A stretch of DNA of 64,000 bases from the NCBI RefSeq assembly GCF_013133795.1, contig NZ_JABGBN010000001.1, forward strand, positions 248,001 to 312,000, in the 5' to 3' direction. The stretch is from Pelistega suis (GTDB taxonomy: Bacteria; Pseudomonadota; Gammaproteobacteria; Burkholderiales; Burkholderiaceae_B). Made by a program: the position numbers and the translations under genes. Under the pieces are notes generated by a model, which did not search any database, had not been told where the DNA came from, and was given only the letters and a program-made list of their open reading frames with translations. Positions 38,085 to 47,209 of this stretch are shown here, one piece after another; positions within the stretch are counted from its first letter, which is position 1; each line of letters opens with the position of its first letter.

Positions 38085-41000
38085 ATGATGAAATATCGTC
38101 TAGGGCTAGATTTGGGTAGTACGTCTATTGGTTGGGCTGTATTACGGTTAAATGAAATCGAGGTGGGGAAATATGAGCCCGCTGCGATTATTCGTACGGG
38201 GGTACGAATTTTTTCTGACGGTCGTAATCCAAAGGATGGTAGTTCATTGGCTGTTACTCGTCGTGTTGCTCGTGCGGCACGACGTCGCCGAGACCGGTTG
38301 TTACGACGTAAAGAAAGTATGTTGCGTCAATTAGTCGCATTGGGTTTTTTTCCTGCTGATGAGGAGGCACGTCAACGATTGGTTGATTTAAATCCCTATC
38401 ATTTACGAGCCAAAGGGCTTGATGAAGCACTGACACCTAATGAGTTTGGGCGAGCGTTATTTCATATTAATCAGCGTCGAGGCTTTAAGAGTAATCGCAA
38501 AACAGATAAGTCAGATGCAGATGGCAGTGTGATGAAAAAAGCCATTGCTGATTTAAAGGCTAAACTGGATGAGTTAGGTGTACGTACAGTGGGTGAATAT
38601 CTATACCAACGTATGCAAAAGGGGCAACCAACTAGAGCTCGATTACGACAATTCACTGTTCAGCAAGATAATGGTCGAAATAAGATTGAAAAGTCGTATG
38701 ATCTTTATATCGATCGTGGTATGGTCGAATATGAGTTTGAGCAATTATGGTCTGTGCAAGAAAAGTTTAACCCTGAGCTTTATAATGCTACAGCTAAAGA
38801 GTGTCTCAAGCATATCTTGTTGTATCAACGACCTTTAAAGCCTGTAGATCCTGGACGTTGTAGCTTTTTACCACAGCAGAAGCGTGCTGCTAAGGCGCTA
38901 CCTATCGCACAGCATGCGAGAATCTATCAGTTCGCTAATCATTTGCGTTATCTAGATGCGAATAATCAAGAAGTGCCCTTAACTTTATCACAACGGAATA
39001 TTGTTGCGAGTGAGTTATTAAAGTCCTCCAAAAGAACTTTTGACCAATTGCGTAAAGCGCTGGATTTCTCTGGGACGGCTAAGTTTAACATTGAGGATGC
39101 TAAGACTAAAGATGTCCAAGGGGATAGAACTGCGGGTATTTTGAGCGGGAAAAAGTACTTTGGCAATCAATGGTTTAAATTTGATGCAGAATTGCAAAAT
39201 CAGATTGTTGAAAAGTTGCTTTATGAAGAAAATGAAGCAGAACTGATAGATTGGTTAGTCGCTCATACAGGGGTAACATCAGAGGACGCAGAGGTAATAT
39301 CAGCCGCGCCTTTACCTGATGGTTATGGTAGTTTATCGGTGATGGCGTTACAAAGAATTCTACCTGAGCTGAAAAAGGACGTTATTAGCTATGATAAAGC
39401 TGTGGTGAATGCTGGCTTTGAAAGTCATAGTGCTTTGGCAACTTATCATGACGGTGAAATTTATCCTGAGCTTCCTTATTACGGAACAGTATTAGCACGC
39501 CATATTGGCTTTGGTACGAATAATCCAGACGATACGGATGAACAGCGTTACGGACGAATTAATAACCCCACTGTGCATATTGGTTTGAATCAATTACGGC
39601 AGGTGGTGAATGGTTTAATTAAGGAATATGGTCATCCTACGCAAATTGTTATTGAACTTGCGCGAGATTTAAAATTGGGTGTGGATGAGCGCAATCGTAT
39701 TAAGAAAGAGCAAGCAGAAAATCAGAAAAATAATGAACGTCGTCGCCAAGAAATTGCGGCGATTATAGGTAAAACAGCTGAGCAAGTGACTCGCTTAGAT
39801 TTACAAAAAATGATTTTGTGGGAAGAGTTAGCAGAGTCTCCTCAGGACCGTTGTTGTCCATATACTGGACGGCATATCAGTGCAACAATGCTTTTTTCGG
39901 CAGAAGTTGAGATTGAGCATATCTTGCCGTTCTCTCGTACCTTAGATGATAGTCTAAATAATAAAACCGTGGCAATGGCATGGGCGAATAGAGCGAAAGG
40001 TAATGCCACCCCATTTGAGGCTTTTGCTGGTCAACAGATTGAAGGTATTCATTATGCGGACATCCTTAATCGTACGGGTAGAATGAAAAAGGAAAAACGT
40101 TACCGTTTTGCTGAGGGTGCTTATGAAAAATGGTTGCGTGAGGATAAGGATTTCCTAGCACGAGCACTGAATGATACACGTTATTTTAGTCGTATTGCCA
40201 AAGAGTATATTAGTGTGATTTGTCCGAAACATACTTGGGCAATACCAGGACAATTAACGGCATTACTACGTACGCAATTGGGGTTGAATGCGATTTTAGA
40301 TGAAATAGAAGAAAAGAAAAATCGTCATGACCATAGACATCATGCTGTCGATGCTTGCGTAATCGCAATGACGGATCGAGGTATGTTGCAACGCTTTGCG
40401 ACAGAGAATGCCAGAACGCAAGGTAAGCAATATAGTCGTCTTATTCAACGTATCGAGCCACCATGGCCGACTTTCCGTGAGCAGGTGCGACGAGCTGTGA
40501 GTGCTATTTGGGTGAGTTATAAGCCAGACCATAGTCATGAGGGTGCGATGCATAATGATACGGCGTATGGTTTATTGGGTGATGGGAAAATGCATCATCA
40601 TAAGGTAGTTGATGGACGTAGAACTGAGGTCATCGAAGCGTTAAATGTTATTCCGATGACTTGCGAGAAAGCGAATAAACGTCATGGAATGAATGCTGAT
40701 GGTTCTCCTAAGGCTTATAAGGGGTATAAAGGCGATAGTAATTATTGCATGGAAATTTTCCTTAATGAAAAAGGAAAATGGCAGTCCGATGTTATTAGTA
40801 CATACGATGCTTATCAAATAGTGCGGAAACAAGGATTGGAGCAATTGCGTCATAAAACATTAGCGCAAAATGGTAAACCATTAGTGATGCGTTTGATGCG
40901 GAATGATTTAATTAAGATGGAGCATAGTGATTTGCTTGGTTTATATAGAGTGTGTGCCTTGTCTACGAATGGAGTAATCACGTTAGCACCTCATAATGAA

Positions 41001-41144
41001 TCTAATGTGGATGCTAGAAATAGAGATAAGGATGATCCATTCTCATATACGTTTAAAACAGCAGGTTCGTTGCAAAAGGCTAAAGCTCGCTTGACTACTG
41101 TATCGGCAACGGGGCGTTTAAAAGATCCTGGTTTTAAGGAGTAA
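38085..41144 (+). CDS. cas9: CRISPR-associated endonuclease Cas9, type II-C
   Basis: About 1019 aa, the compact size of type II-C Cas9. RuvC-I is KYRLGLDLGSTSIGWAV (catalytic Asp near 9). An arginine-rich bridge helix (RRVARAARRRRDRLLRR) follows at about 65. RuvC-II IVIELARDLK has the Glu near 520. The HNH motif EIEHILPFSRTLDDSLNNKTV lies near 608 and RuvC-III DHRHHAVDACVIAM near 748, so all catalytic residues appear intact. The C-terminal PAM-interacting domain is present. AGGAG precedes tandem ATGs at 38085 and 38088; spacing favours the second slightly. It is followed without a gap by cas1. Confidence 0.97.
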   Translation: MMKYRLGLDLGSTSIGWAVLRLNEIEVGKYEPAAIIRTGVRIFSDGRNPKDGSSLAVTRRVARAARRRRDRLLRRKESMLRQLVALGFFPADEEARQRLVDLNPYHLRAKGLDEALTPNEFGRALFHINQRRGFKSNRKTDKSDADGSVMKKAIADLKAKLDELGVRTVGEYLYQRMQKGQPTRARLRQFTVQQDNGRNKIEKSYDLYIDRGMVEYEFEQLWSVQEKFNPELYNATAKECLKHILLYQRPLKPVDPGRCSFLPQQKRAAKALPIAQHARIYQFANHLRYLDANNQEVPLTLSQRNIVASELLKSSKRTFDQLRKALDFSGTAKFNIEDAKTKDVQGDRTAGILSGKKYFGNQWFKFDAELQNQIVEKLLYEENEAELIDWLVAHTGVTSEDAEVISAAPLPDGYGSLSVMALQRILPELKKDVISYDKAVVNAGFESHSALATYHDGEIYPELPYYGTVLARHIGFGTNNPDDTDEQRYGRINNPTVHIGLNQLRQVVNGLIKEYGHPTQIVIELARDLKLGVDERNRIKKEQAENQKNNERRRQEIAAIIGKTAEQVTRLDLQKMILWEELAESPQDRCCPYTGRHISATMLFSAEVEIEHILPFSRTLDDSLNNKTVAMAWANRAKGNATPFEAFAGQQIEGIHYADILNRTGRMKKEKRYRFAEGAYEKWLREDKDFLARALNDTRYFSRIAKEYISVICPKHTWAIPGQLTALLRTQLGLNAILDEIEEKKNRHDHRHHAVDACVIAMTDRGMLQRFATENARTQGKQYSRLIQRIEPPWPTFREQVRRAVSAIWVSYKPDHSHEGAMHNDTAYGLLGDGKMHHHKVVDGRRTEVIEALNVIPMTCEKANKRHGMNADGSPKAYKGYKGDSNYCMEIFLNEKGKWQSDVISTYDAYQIVRKQGLEQLRHKTLAQNGKPLVMRLMRNDLIKMEHSDLLGLYRVCALSTNGVITLAPHNESNVDARNRDKDDPFSYTFKTAGSLQKAKARLTTVSATGRLKDPGFKE

Positions 41145-42068
41145 ATGATGTTAGGGCGAATTGTCGAAATAGCTGACAACAATCGCCATCTGTCTGTTTA
41201 TCGTGGTTTTTTAGTTGTTAAAGCGACTGATGGCGATAAAAAAGAATTAGGGCGGATTCCTTGTGATGATATCTGTGCGCTTATAGTGAATGCGTATGGC
41301 GTCTCATATACCAATAATGTATTAATTATGTTGGCAGAGAAAGGAGCTCCCTTTGTATTGTGTGCTAATAATCATAATGCTATTGGTATGCTTTGGCCGA
41401 TTGGCGGTAATTTTGAAGTGTCTAAACGCATTGATGCACAGATTAATGCAAAATTACCATTGAAAAAACGGCTATGGGCAGAATTAATCAAAAATAAGAT
41501 TGCACAACAGGCAAATGTTTTGCGTGCTATTGAGGTGCCAGATAAGCCGCTAAGTGCCTTGGTGAGTAAGGTGCGTAGTGGTGATCCAGATAATGTAGAG
41601 GCACAAGCGGCTAGACGATATTGGACATTATTGTTTGGTAAAGATTTTCGGCGTGACAGACGAGGGGAAGGTGCTAATGCTTTACTAAACTATGGCTATA
41701 CCATTTTAAGAGCAACAGTAGCTAGAGCGGTGATTGCGGCTGGCTTGCATCCTAGTATAGGAATCCATCATAGCAATGCCTCTAATCCAATGCGATTGGT
41801 GGATGATCTTATTGAGCCTTTTCGACCTTATGTAGACTATCAGGTGTATCAGCTTTTGCAAGAGGGTGTAAATGATGTTAATCCTGACAGTAAGCGACAA
41901 TTAGCACGATTAATGTATGAAGATTTGGTTACCGAGGCAGGGATGGTACCGATAACGGTTTGTGCTCAGAAGTTAGCAGTTTCATTGGCACAAGTGTATT
42001 TGGGAGAGAGGGAAAAACTAGAATTGCCACTTATTGGCGCGCCTATTATTTTAGGGGCGATTATGTAG
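41145..42068 (+). CDS. cas1: CRISPR-associated integrase Cas1
   Basis: A 307-aa type II Cas1 (MLGRIVEIADNNRHLSVYRGFLVV at the start). Conserved parts are the N-terminal domain's MLAEKGAPFVLCANNHNAIG, the catalytic core ALLNYGYTILRATVARAVIAAGLHPSIGIHH (Glu/His region, about 180-210), and VDDLIEPFRPYVDYQV (metal-binding Asp near 233). It forms the spacer integration complex with Cas2. AAGGAG overlaps the end of cas9 and serves ATG 41145 or 41148. Confidence 0.97.
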   Translation: MMLGRIVEIADNNRHLSVYRGFLVVKATDGDKKELGRIPCDDICALIVNAYGVSYTNNVLIMLAEKGAPFVLCANNHNAIGMLWPIGGNFEVSKRIDAQINAKLPLKKRLWAELIKNKIAQQANVLRAIEVPDKPLSALVSKVRSGDPDNVEAQAARRYWTLLFGKDFRRDRRGEGANALLNYGYTILRATVARAVIAAGLHPSIGIHHSNASNPMRLVDDLIEPFRPYVDYQVYQLLQEGVNDVNPDSKRQLARLMYEDLVTEAGMVPITVCAQKLAVSLAQVYLGEREKLELPLIGAPIILGAIM

Positions 42069-42077
42069 GAGAGATGT

Positions 42078-42404
42078 ATGTTATCGGGGTATAGAGCAAT
42101 GTGGTTACTTGTCATGTTCGATTTGCCCGTTACGCAGAAGGCTGAGCGTAAAGAGGCAGCAGAGTTTCGGAATTATTTATTAGACTTGGGATTTGAGATG
42201 GCACAGTTCAGTGTATATATGCGATTTTTTACGAGTGCTAAACAAATTGAAACGTGTTGCCAACGTATCTGTGCAGCTTTGCCAAAAGGTGGTAAAGTGA
42301 ACATAATGCAGTTTACTGATAAGCAATACGAGAAGATTATTTCATTCTATGGACAGGTTAGACAGCCAGAAAAAAGTTCACCAGATCAATTTGAGTTATT
42401 TTAA
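42078..42404 (+). CDS. cas2: CRISPR-associated protein Cas2
   Basis: A 108-aa Cas2 with the ferredoxin-like start AMWLLVMFDLPVTQKAERKEAAEFRNYLLDLGF and QFSVYMRFF. The conserved Asp of the first strand (MFDLP) is present. The C-terminus ends QFELF, as in many type II-C Cas2 proteins. No cas4 or csn2 follows, which supports subtype II-C. It is nine bases after cas1 and 64 bases before the repeat array. Confidence 0.95.
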   Translation: MLSGYRAMWLLVMFDLPVTQKAERKEAAEFRNYLLDLGFEMAQFSVYMRFFTSAKQIETCCQRICAALPKGGKVNIMQFTDKQYEKIISFYGQVRQPEKSSPDQFELF

Positions 42405-42423
42405 TGAGTGATTTTTATAAACT

Positions 42424-42467
42424 GATACCCCATAATATCTTTTCAAATCAAAGTGTTATGGGGTATC
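42424..42467. terminator. Hairpin adjoining the first CRISPR repeat
   Basis: A perfect 12-base inverted repeat, GATACCCCATAA (42424-42435) and TTATGGGGTATC (42456-42467), has a 20-base AT-rich loop. It ends one base before repeat 1. There is no strong T-run, so it may terminate weakly for cas2 or the antisense array transcript, or mark the leader end. Confidence 0.5.
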
Positions 42468-42468
42468 G

Positions 42469-43425
42469 AGTTTAGCAGATTAAGAAATGAACTCTAAGCG
42501 GAACAATGCCGACAGAAAGCTAAAACTAAGCGATAGTTTAGCAGATTAAGAAATGAACTCTAAGCGGAACACTCCATAGTGACTAATGTTGCAGAGGCAG
42601 AGTTTAGCAGATTAAGAAATGAACTCTAAGCGGAACAGTAATCGTGCGTGGAAATTCGAGCACTCAGTTTAGCAGATTAAGAAATGAACTCTAAGCGGAA
42701 CCGTTAATGTAAGTCAATTCTATTTTCATTTAGTTTAGCAGATTAAGAAATGAACTCTAAGCGGAACTTAATTTCTTTTCAAAAGCAAGATGGCGATAGT
42801 TTAGCAGATTAAGAAATGAACTCTAAGCGGAACTAGATGATGCCACTGTATTAAATATGCTAAAGTTTAGCAGATTAAGAAATGAACTCTAAGCGGAACG
42901 AAGTTGAGGCGATTAATCCAATCTACATAAGTTTAGCAGATTAAGAAATGAACTCTAAGCGGAACATGTCTTTAATAATTGTGTGTGCTTGTACGAGTTT
43001 AGCAGATTAAGAAATGAACTCTAAGCGGAACAACTTAACATTATGATGTTTAAACAGGCTTAGTTTAGCAGATTAAGAAATGAACTCTAAGCGGAACATA
43101 TTTTTAATTATACTGCCAATATTAAAAGTTTAGCAGATTAAGAAATGAACTCTAAGCGGAACTATGGGATGCAGTTATGGGCATTACTTAAAAGTTTAGC
43201 AGATTAAGAAATGAACTCTAAGCGGAATGGCAATGCGATTACAGTATCAACCATCAGAGTTTAGCAGATTAAGAAATGAACTCTAAGCGGAACAGAATAT
43301 AACGATACGCGACAACTCAATACAGTTTAGCAGATTAAGAAATGAACTCTAAGCGGAACAAAACACGAGCAATCAGCTGTACACGCATTAGTTTAGCAGA
43401 TTAAGAAATGAACTCTAAAACAAAC
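42469..43425 (-). CRISPR. Type II-C CRISPR array, 15 repeats and 14 spacers
   Basis: On the + strand the 36-base repeat begins AGTTTAGCAGATTAAG and ends AAGCGGAAC. Repeats start at 42469, 42535, 42601, 42666, 42732, 42798, 42864, 42930, 42996, 43062, 43127, 43193, 43258, 43324 and 43390. Spacers are 29-30 bases. Repeat 12 ends in T instead of C; repeat 15 has four changes near its right end. Complementarity to the tracrRNA gives the crRNA sense as the minus strand, reading 5'-GTTCCGCTTAGAG. In that sense each repeat ends TGCTAAACT, an extended -10-like element as in other II-C arrays. Spacer targets are unknown. Confidence 0.97.
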
Positions 43426-43495
43426 AACAGAGAGGTATCCAAAATTTCCATATCTGCTTAGAGGATTATTTGTATCAGTATTTTTAATCATATAA

Positions 43496-43524
43496 TTGAT
43501 ATATACGGCAAATTGCCGTATAAT
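43496..43524 (+). promoter_or_regulatory. Promoter and operator of the toxin-antitoxin pair
   Basis: TTGATA (43496-43501) and TATAAT (43519-43524) are 17 bases apart, a near-consensus sigma-70 promoter. Filling the spacer and overlapping the -10 is a perfect palindrome with 10-base arms, TATACGGCAA and TTGCCGTATA, around one base (43502-43522). Such placement is expected for autorepression by the antitoxin or the toxin-antitoxin complex. Confidence 0.85.
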
Positions 43525-43547
43525 TTATCGTGTATAGGAGATTTTGT

Positions 43548-43826
43548 ATGGAAAAAATAGCAACGGCTCGTCTTGAAGCAAGACTACAGCAGGATATTTA
43601 TAACATCATTAAGCAAGCTGCAAAAATGACTGGTAAATCGGTTACTGAGTTTGTGGTTAATTCTGCTTATTCTGAGGCAACAAAAGCCATTAAAGAGCAT
43701 TCTTTGATTGAGTTGGCTATTAGTGATCAGCATAAGTTGATTAATGCATTAGCACAAGATTATGAGCCTAATGAGGCAATGAAACGAGCTGCCAAACGCC
43801 ATCAAGCCATTTTGCAGGAAAAATAA
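43548..43826 (+). CDS. DUF1778 (TacA-type) antitoxin
   Basis: About 92 aa from ATG 43548, which has AGGAG seven bases upstream. The N-terminus ATARLEARLQQDIYNIIKQAAKMTGKSVTEFVV is a ribbon-helix-helix fold typical of DUF1778 DNA-binding antitoxins. The C-terminal tail (ALAQDYEPNEAMKRAAKRHQAIL) would wrap the toxin and ends with the usual L/A-rich motif. It should bind the palindrome in its own promoter. The toxin gene starts directly after its stop codon. Confidence 0.9.
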   Translation: MEKIATARLEARLQQDIYNIIKQAAKMTGKSVTEFVVNSAYSEATKAIKEHSLIELAISDQHKLINALAQDYEPNEAMKRAAKRHQAILQEK

Positions 43827-44324
43827 ATGACATATTCGTTCGTTGAATTGTCTTCTTCAGTGAATAAAAAGGATTTTGCCAGTCGTTTTGATGCTTTAAA
43901 TGAGTATTTAAGAAAATTTGCCGCTCAAGACCAAAAACGTAATCTAGCGAAGTGTTACGTTTTACTTTCTGATAATGCTGACGTGGTGGGGTACTACACA
44001 ATTTCAGCGAGTTCGATTCCTCTAACAAGTTTTCCTGAAAACGTTCAGAGGCGAGCAGCTTACGAGGTACTGCCAGTAGCATTGATAGGTCGTTTGGCTA
44101 TCGATAAACAGTTTGAGGGTAAGGGTTTTGGGTCAGTGTTGATTTATGATGCTATTGAGCGAGTCAAAAATAGTGCATTAGCGGTATCAGCGGTGATTGT
44201 TGTAGCTAAAGATGATAGTGCTAGCCGTTTTTACAGACACCTAGGTTTTATTCCCTTTGATGAGTCTGTTAATGGAAAAGAAGCGTTATTTTATCCTTTA
44301 TCTAAAATTTTTAACTCTAATTAG
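43827..44324 (+). CDS. GNAT acetyltransferase toxin (TacT-like)
   Basis: A 165-aa GNAT-fold protein. The acetyl-CoA binding pyrophosphate loop is in GRLAIDKQFEGKGFGSVLIYDAI (about residues 88-110; Q-x-x-G-x-G/A form). ASRFYRHLGFIPF carries the conserved Tyr of the TacT family (about 132-144). Known relatives acetylate the amino group of charged tRNA and block translation. It is adjacent to a DUF1778 antitoxin with no gap, the standard arrangement. Located at the edge of the CRISPR array. Confidence 0.9.
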   Translation: MTYSFVELSSSVNKKDFASRFDALNEYLRKFAAQDQKRNLAKCYVLLSDNADVVGYYTISASSIPLTSFPENVQRRAAYEVLPVALIGRLAIDKQFEGKGFGSVLIYDAIERVKNSALAVSAVIVVAKDDSASRFYRHLGFIPFDESVNGKEALFYPLSKIFNSN

Positions 44325-44337
44325 GATTGGCAATATG

Positions 44338-44370
44338 CAAAAACCCGTTAAGCTTGCGCCTAACGGGTTT
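44338..44370 (-). terminator. Terminator of tRNA-Phe, also facing the toxin gene
   Basis: Perfect arms AAACCCGTTA (44341-44350) and TAACGGGTTT (44361-44370) form a hairpin. On the minus strand it is followed by a T-run (complement of 44338-44343). It sits just downstream of the tRNA and can also stop transcription from the toxin gene. Confidence 0.85.
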
Positions 44371-44376
44371 AAATTC

Positions 44377-44452
44377 TGGTGGCCTGGGGCGGAATCGAAC
44401 CGCCGACACAAGGATTTTCAATCCTCTGCTCTACCGACTGAGCTACCTGGCC
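44377..44452 (-). tRNA. tRNA-Phe (GAA)
   Basis: A 76-nt tRNA on the minus strand with encoded CCA. The acceptor arms GGCCAGG and CCAGGCC-ACCA pair. The D-arm has AGCTCAGTCGGTAGAGC. The anticodon stem-loop AGGATTGAAAATCCT has anticodon GAA, and the T-arm has GGCGGTTCGATTCCGCC. Confidence 0.96.
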
Positions 44453-44598
44453 TTGAGAAAATAATATTAACCTAAAAATAAAAAAGATAAAAGGAAAATT
44501 TATAAAAAATCATCAAACTTAGTTTTTCACTATTGAAATCATTAGTTTTTTTATTTTTGATGTTGTTTTTTTAATACAAATATGCGTCTTTCAAGGAG

Positions 44599-44604
44599 TA
44601 TAAT
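44599..44604 (+). promoter_or_regulatory. Candidate -10 box upstream of hemA
   Basis: A consensus TATAAT lies in the AT-rich 267-base gap between tRNA-Phe and hemA, about 115 bases before the hemA start. The -35 position holds only a weak match, so the call rests mainly on the -10. Apart from this promoter I see nothing else in the gap. Confidence 0.4.
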
Positions 44605-44719
44605 AGAGCACATTCACATTAATGGATTGTGTGCAGAGGATATGAGGTGCGTGTAGCGACAGATAGCATTTTACCAATCTCTTTTGCATAAATATTTATT
44701 TCAGTTTAGTTTTCCCGTT

Positions 44720-46030
44720 ATGGCAGACGTTTTCACATTTGGCTTAAATCATCACTCGGCACCGGTATCGGTGCGTGAGCGGGTGTCTATGGCTGGTGAT
44801 TTGGTGCGTCCTGCATTAGATGCGTTACGCTCGACATTTGGTTCTTCTTTAAAAGAGGCGACAATTTTATCGACATGTAATCGCACGGAGTTATATCTTG
44901 CCGCACGTCCTGAGATTGTGGATCATATTCCAACATGGATGGCTGATTTTAACTCTTTAGATGCGAGTCTTATTCGTCCTCATCTGTATTTATACAATCA
45001 AGAGCAAGCGGTACGTCATGCGTTTCGTGTTGCCTCTGGTCTAGACTCAATGGTGTTGGGTGAGGCGCAGATTCTTGGACAGATGAAGACGGCGGTGCGT
45101 ACAGCTGATGAGGCAGGTGCATTGGGCACGATGCTGAATCAACTCTTCCAAAAGACTTTTTCTGTAGCGAAAGAGGTGCGTACGCAGACTGCGATAGGAG
45201 CTCAATCTGTTTCTATGGCGGCAGCGGCTGTTCGTCTGGCTGAGCGAGTGTTTGGTGATATTAGCGATACTAAGGTGCTATTTGTCGGGGCAGGAGAGAT
45301 GATTGAGCTATGTGCAACTCACTTTGCTGCACAGAATCCTAAGTCGATTATGGTCGCTAATCGTACATTAGAGCGAGGTGAGGCATTGGCTTCACGCTTT
45401 GATGGGCAGACAATGCGTCTTGCAGATTTACCAGACCATTTGCATGAGTATGATATCGTAGTGTCCTGTACGGCATCTACTTTACCGATTTTGGGCTTAG
45501 GTATGATTCAAAAGGCCATTCGCCAGCGCCGTTTTAACCCTATGGTGATGGTGGACTTGGCGGTGCCTCGTGATATTGAGCCAGAAGTAGCGACCTTGAG
45601 TGAGGTCTATCTTTATACGGTGGATGATTTGGGTCGTGTGGTGCAAATGGGCAATGATGCTCGTCAGGCAGCGGTAGTGCAAGCAGAGGCCATTATCGAT
45701 AGTCGTGTGCAGAATTTTATGCATTGGTTACAAAACCGTAGTGTTGTGCCAGTTATCCAAGGACTTAACCATGGTGCTCATGTTGTTGCAAAGCTTGAGC
45801 TAGAAAAAGCGCGTAAGTTATTGGCTAAAGGTATTAGTCCAGAGCAAGCGCTAGAGCGTCTGGCAAAATCACTAACTCAAAAATATATGCATGCGCCTAT
45901 GCAAGCATTAAATCGTAGTCAAGCAGAGGAAAAGGCACAACTCTTAGATGTGCTGCCTAAGTTATTCCCTTACCAAGAAAAAGACGATACAACGCCTGCA
46001 CAATCGTCTATCTCACAAGCAGAACATTAG
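44720..46030 (+). CDS. hemA: Glutamyl-tRNA reductase
   Basis: About 436 aa from ATG 44720; the family start is [22 protein letters not shown], so the upstream in-frame TTG is unlikely. The catalytic cysteine is in [14 protein letters not shown] (about 50). It also has [20 protein letters not shown] and the NADPH domain [18 protein letters not shown]. It reduces Glu-tRNA to glutamate-1-semialdehyde, the first step of tetrapyrrole synthesis. It precedes prfA and prmC, a common order in proteobacteria. Confidence 0.95.
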   Translation: MADVFTFGLNHHSAPVSVRERVSMAGDLVRPALDALRSTFGSSLKEATILSTCNRTELYLAARPEIVDHIPTWMADFNSLDASLIRPHLYLYNQEQAVRHAFRVASGLDSMVLGEAQILGQMKTAVRTADEAGALGTMLNQLFQKTFSVAKEVRTQTAIGAQSVSMAAAAVRLAERVFGDISDTKVLFVGAGEMIELCATHFAAQNPKSIMVANRTLERGEALASRFDGQTMRLADLPDHLHEYDIVVSCTASTLPILGLGMIQKAIRQRRFNPMVMVDLAVPRDIEPEVATLSEVYLYTVDDLGRVVQMGNDARQAAVVQAEAIIDSRVQNFMHWLQNRSVVPVIQGLNHGAHVVAKLELEKARKLLAKGISPEQALERLAKSLTQKYMHAPMQALNRSQAEEKAQLLDVLPKLFPYQEKDDTTPAQSSISQAEH

Positions 46031-46129
46031 CTAATAAATCGCTTGTTCATCATCCTTGAGAGGGTGATAAAGATTTATGTTGGCAATCTATTTTTTAAAT
46101 TTAAATTATTTTTTAGTTGAGATTTTATT

Positions 46130-47209
46130 ATGAAAGCATCTATGCGTTCTCGCCTAGAACAGTTGAGTCAACGTCTTATTGAAGTGGACGCTATTTTAGC
46201 GGAGCCTGATACGGTAGAAGATATGGATCGTTTCCGTAAACTCTCTCGTGAGCGCAGTGAAATTGACCCTGTGGTGGCATTATTTAAGACTTATACGAGT
46301 ACAGAGGGAGATTTAGCTACAGCGATTGAGATGATGTCTGACCCTGATATGAAAGAAATGGGTGAGGAAGAAATGAAGGCGGCTAAGGCGCGTATTGAGG
46401 AGCTAGAGGCGCAATTACAGGTTGAATTGCTACCTAAGGACCCAGATGACGGTCGTAGTGTGTTCCTAGAGATCCGTGCGGGTACGGGTGGTGATGAGAG
46501 TGCGATTTTTACTGGAGATTTATTCCGTATGTACAGTCGTTATGCAGAGCAAAATGGTTGGCGTGTCGAGGTAATGAGTGAAAACCCATCAGAGTTAGGT
46601 GGTTATCGTGAGGTGATTGCGCGTATTGAAGGTGAGGGTGTTTATGGTCGTCTTAAGTACGAATCAGGTGCTCACCGTGTTCAACGTGTGCCTGAAACCG
46701 AGTCTCAGGGACGTGTGCATACTTCAGCATGTACAGTAGCGGTATTGCCAGAAGCCGATGAGTTGGCAGAGGTTGTTTTAAACCCAGCAGATTTGCGTAT
46801 TGATACGTTCCGTGCAAGTGGTGCAGGTGGTCAGCATATTAATAAGACCGACTCTGCGGTGCGTATTACGCATATTCCAACAGGTATTGTGGCAGAGTGT
46901 CAAGATGACCGTTCGCAACATAAGAATAAAGCGCGTGCGATGAGTGTATTAGCGGCGCGTATTAATGATATTCAACGGCAAGAGCAACAGGCCAAAGAGG
47001 CCGCAGAGCGTAAGAGCTTGGTGGGTACAGGTGACCGCTCGGAACGTATCCGTACATATAACTATCCACAAGGTCGTGTGACTGATCATCGTATTAATTT
47101 GACTTTATACAAATTAGCGCAAATTATGGAAGGTTCTTTAGATGAGCTTACAGGTGCGTTGATTGCAGAGCGTCAAGCGGAGTTATTGGCGGCATTAGGT
47201 GATGACTAA
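46130..47209 (+). CDS. prfA: Peptide chain release factor 1
   Basis: A 359-aa class I release factor of normal length. The GGQ motif is in [22 protein letters not shown] (about 228-249). The tripeptide anticodon region is within [23 protein letters not shown], ahead of it. It recognises UAA and UAG stop codons. The glutamine of GGQ is methylated by PrmC, encoded by the next gene, which overlaps its stop by eight bases. Confidence 0.97.
   Translation: MKASMRSRLEQLSQRLIEVDAILAEPDTVEDMDRFRKLSRERSEIDPVVALFKTYTSTEGDLATAIEMMSDPDMKEMGEEEMKAAKARIEELEAQLQVELLPKDPDDGRSVFLEIRAGTGGDESAIFTGDLFRMYSRYAEQNGWRVEVMSENPSELGGYREVIARIEGEGVYGRLKYESGAHRVQRVPETESQGRVHTSACTVAVLPEADELAEVVLNPADLRIDTFRASGAGGQHINKTDSAVRITHIPTGIVAECQDDRSQHKNKARAMSVLAARINDIQRQEQQAKEAAERKSLVGTGDRSERIRTYNYPQGRVTDHRINLTLYKLAQIMEGSLDELTGALIAERQAELLAALGDD

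Noticed and set aside
42469-43425. crRNA transcribed from the + strand, in the cas gene direction
   Set aside because: In that orientation the anti-repeat tail would lack a terminator and the repeat would not start with GTT. The minus-strand tracrRNA has promoter, full-length pairing and terminator.
43453-43464. Repeat-like TCTGCTTAGAGG beyond the last CRISPR repeat
   Set aside because: Only eight bases match the repeat and in the opposite orientation; too short to call a sixteenth repeat.
35919-44324. Defence region as a prophage or integron
   Set aside because: No integrase, attachment repeats, structural phage genes or insertion sequence ends were seen; tRNA-Phe at one side has no duplicated 3' end in the window.
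44684-44719. TTG start extending HemA by 12 residues
   Set aside because: The extension has no ribosome site and HemA proteins begin at the position of ATG 44720.
46043-46066. Hairpin between hemA and prfA as a terminator
   Set aside because: The stem is seven pairs including a G-T pair and is not followed by a T-run. hemA and prfA are more likely co-transcribed.
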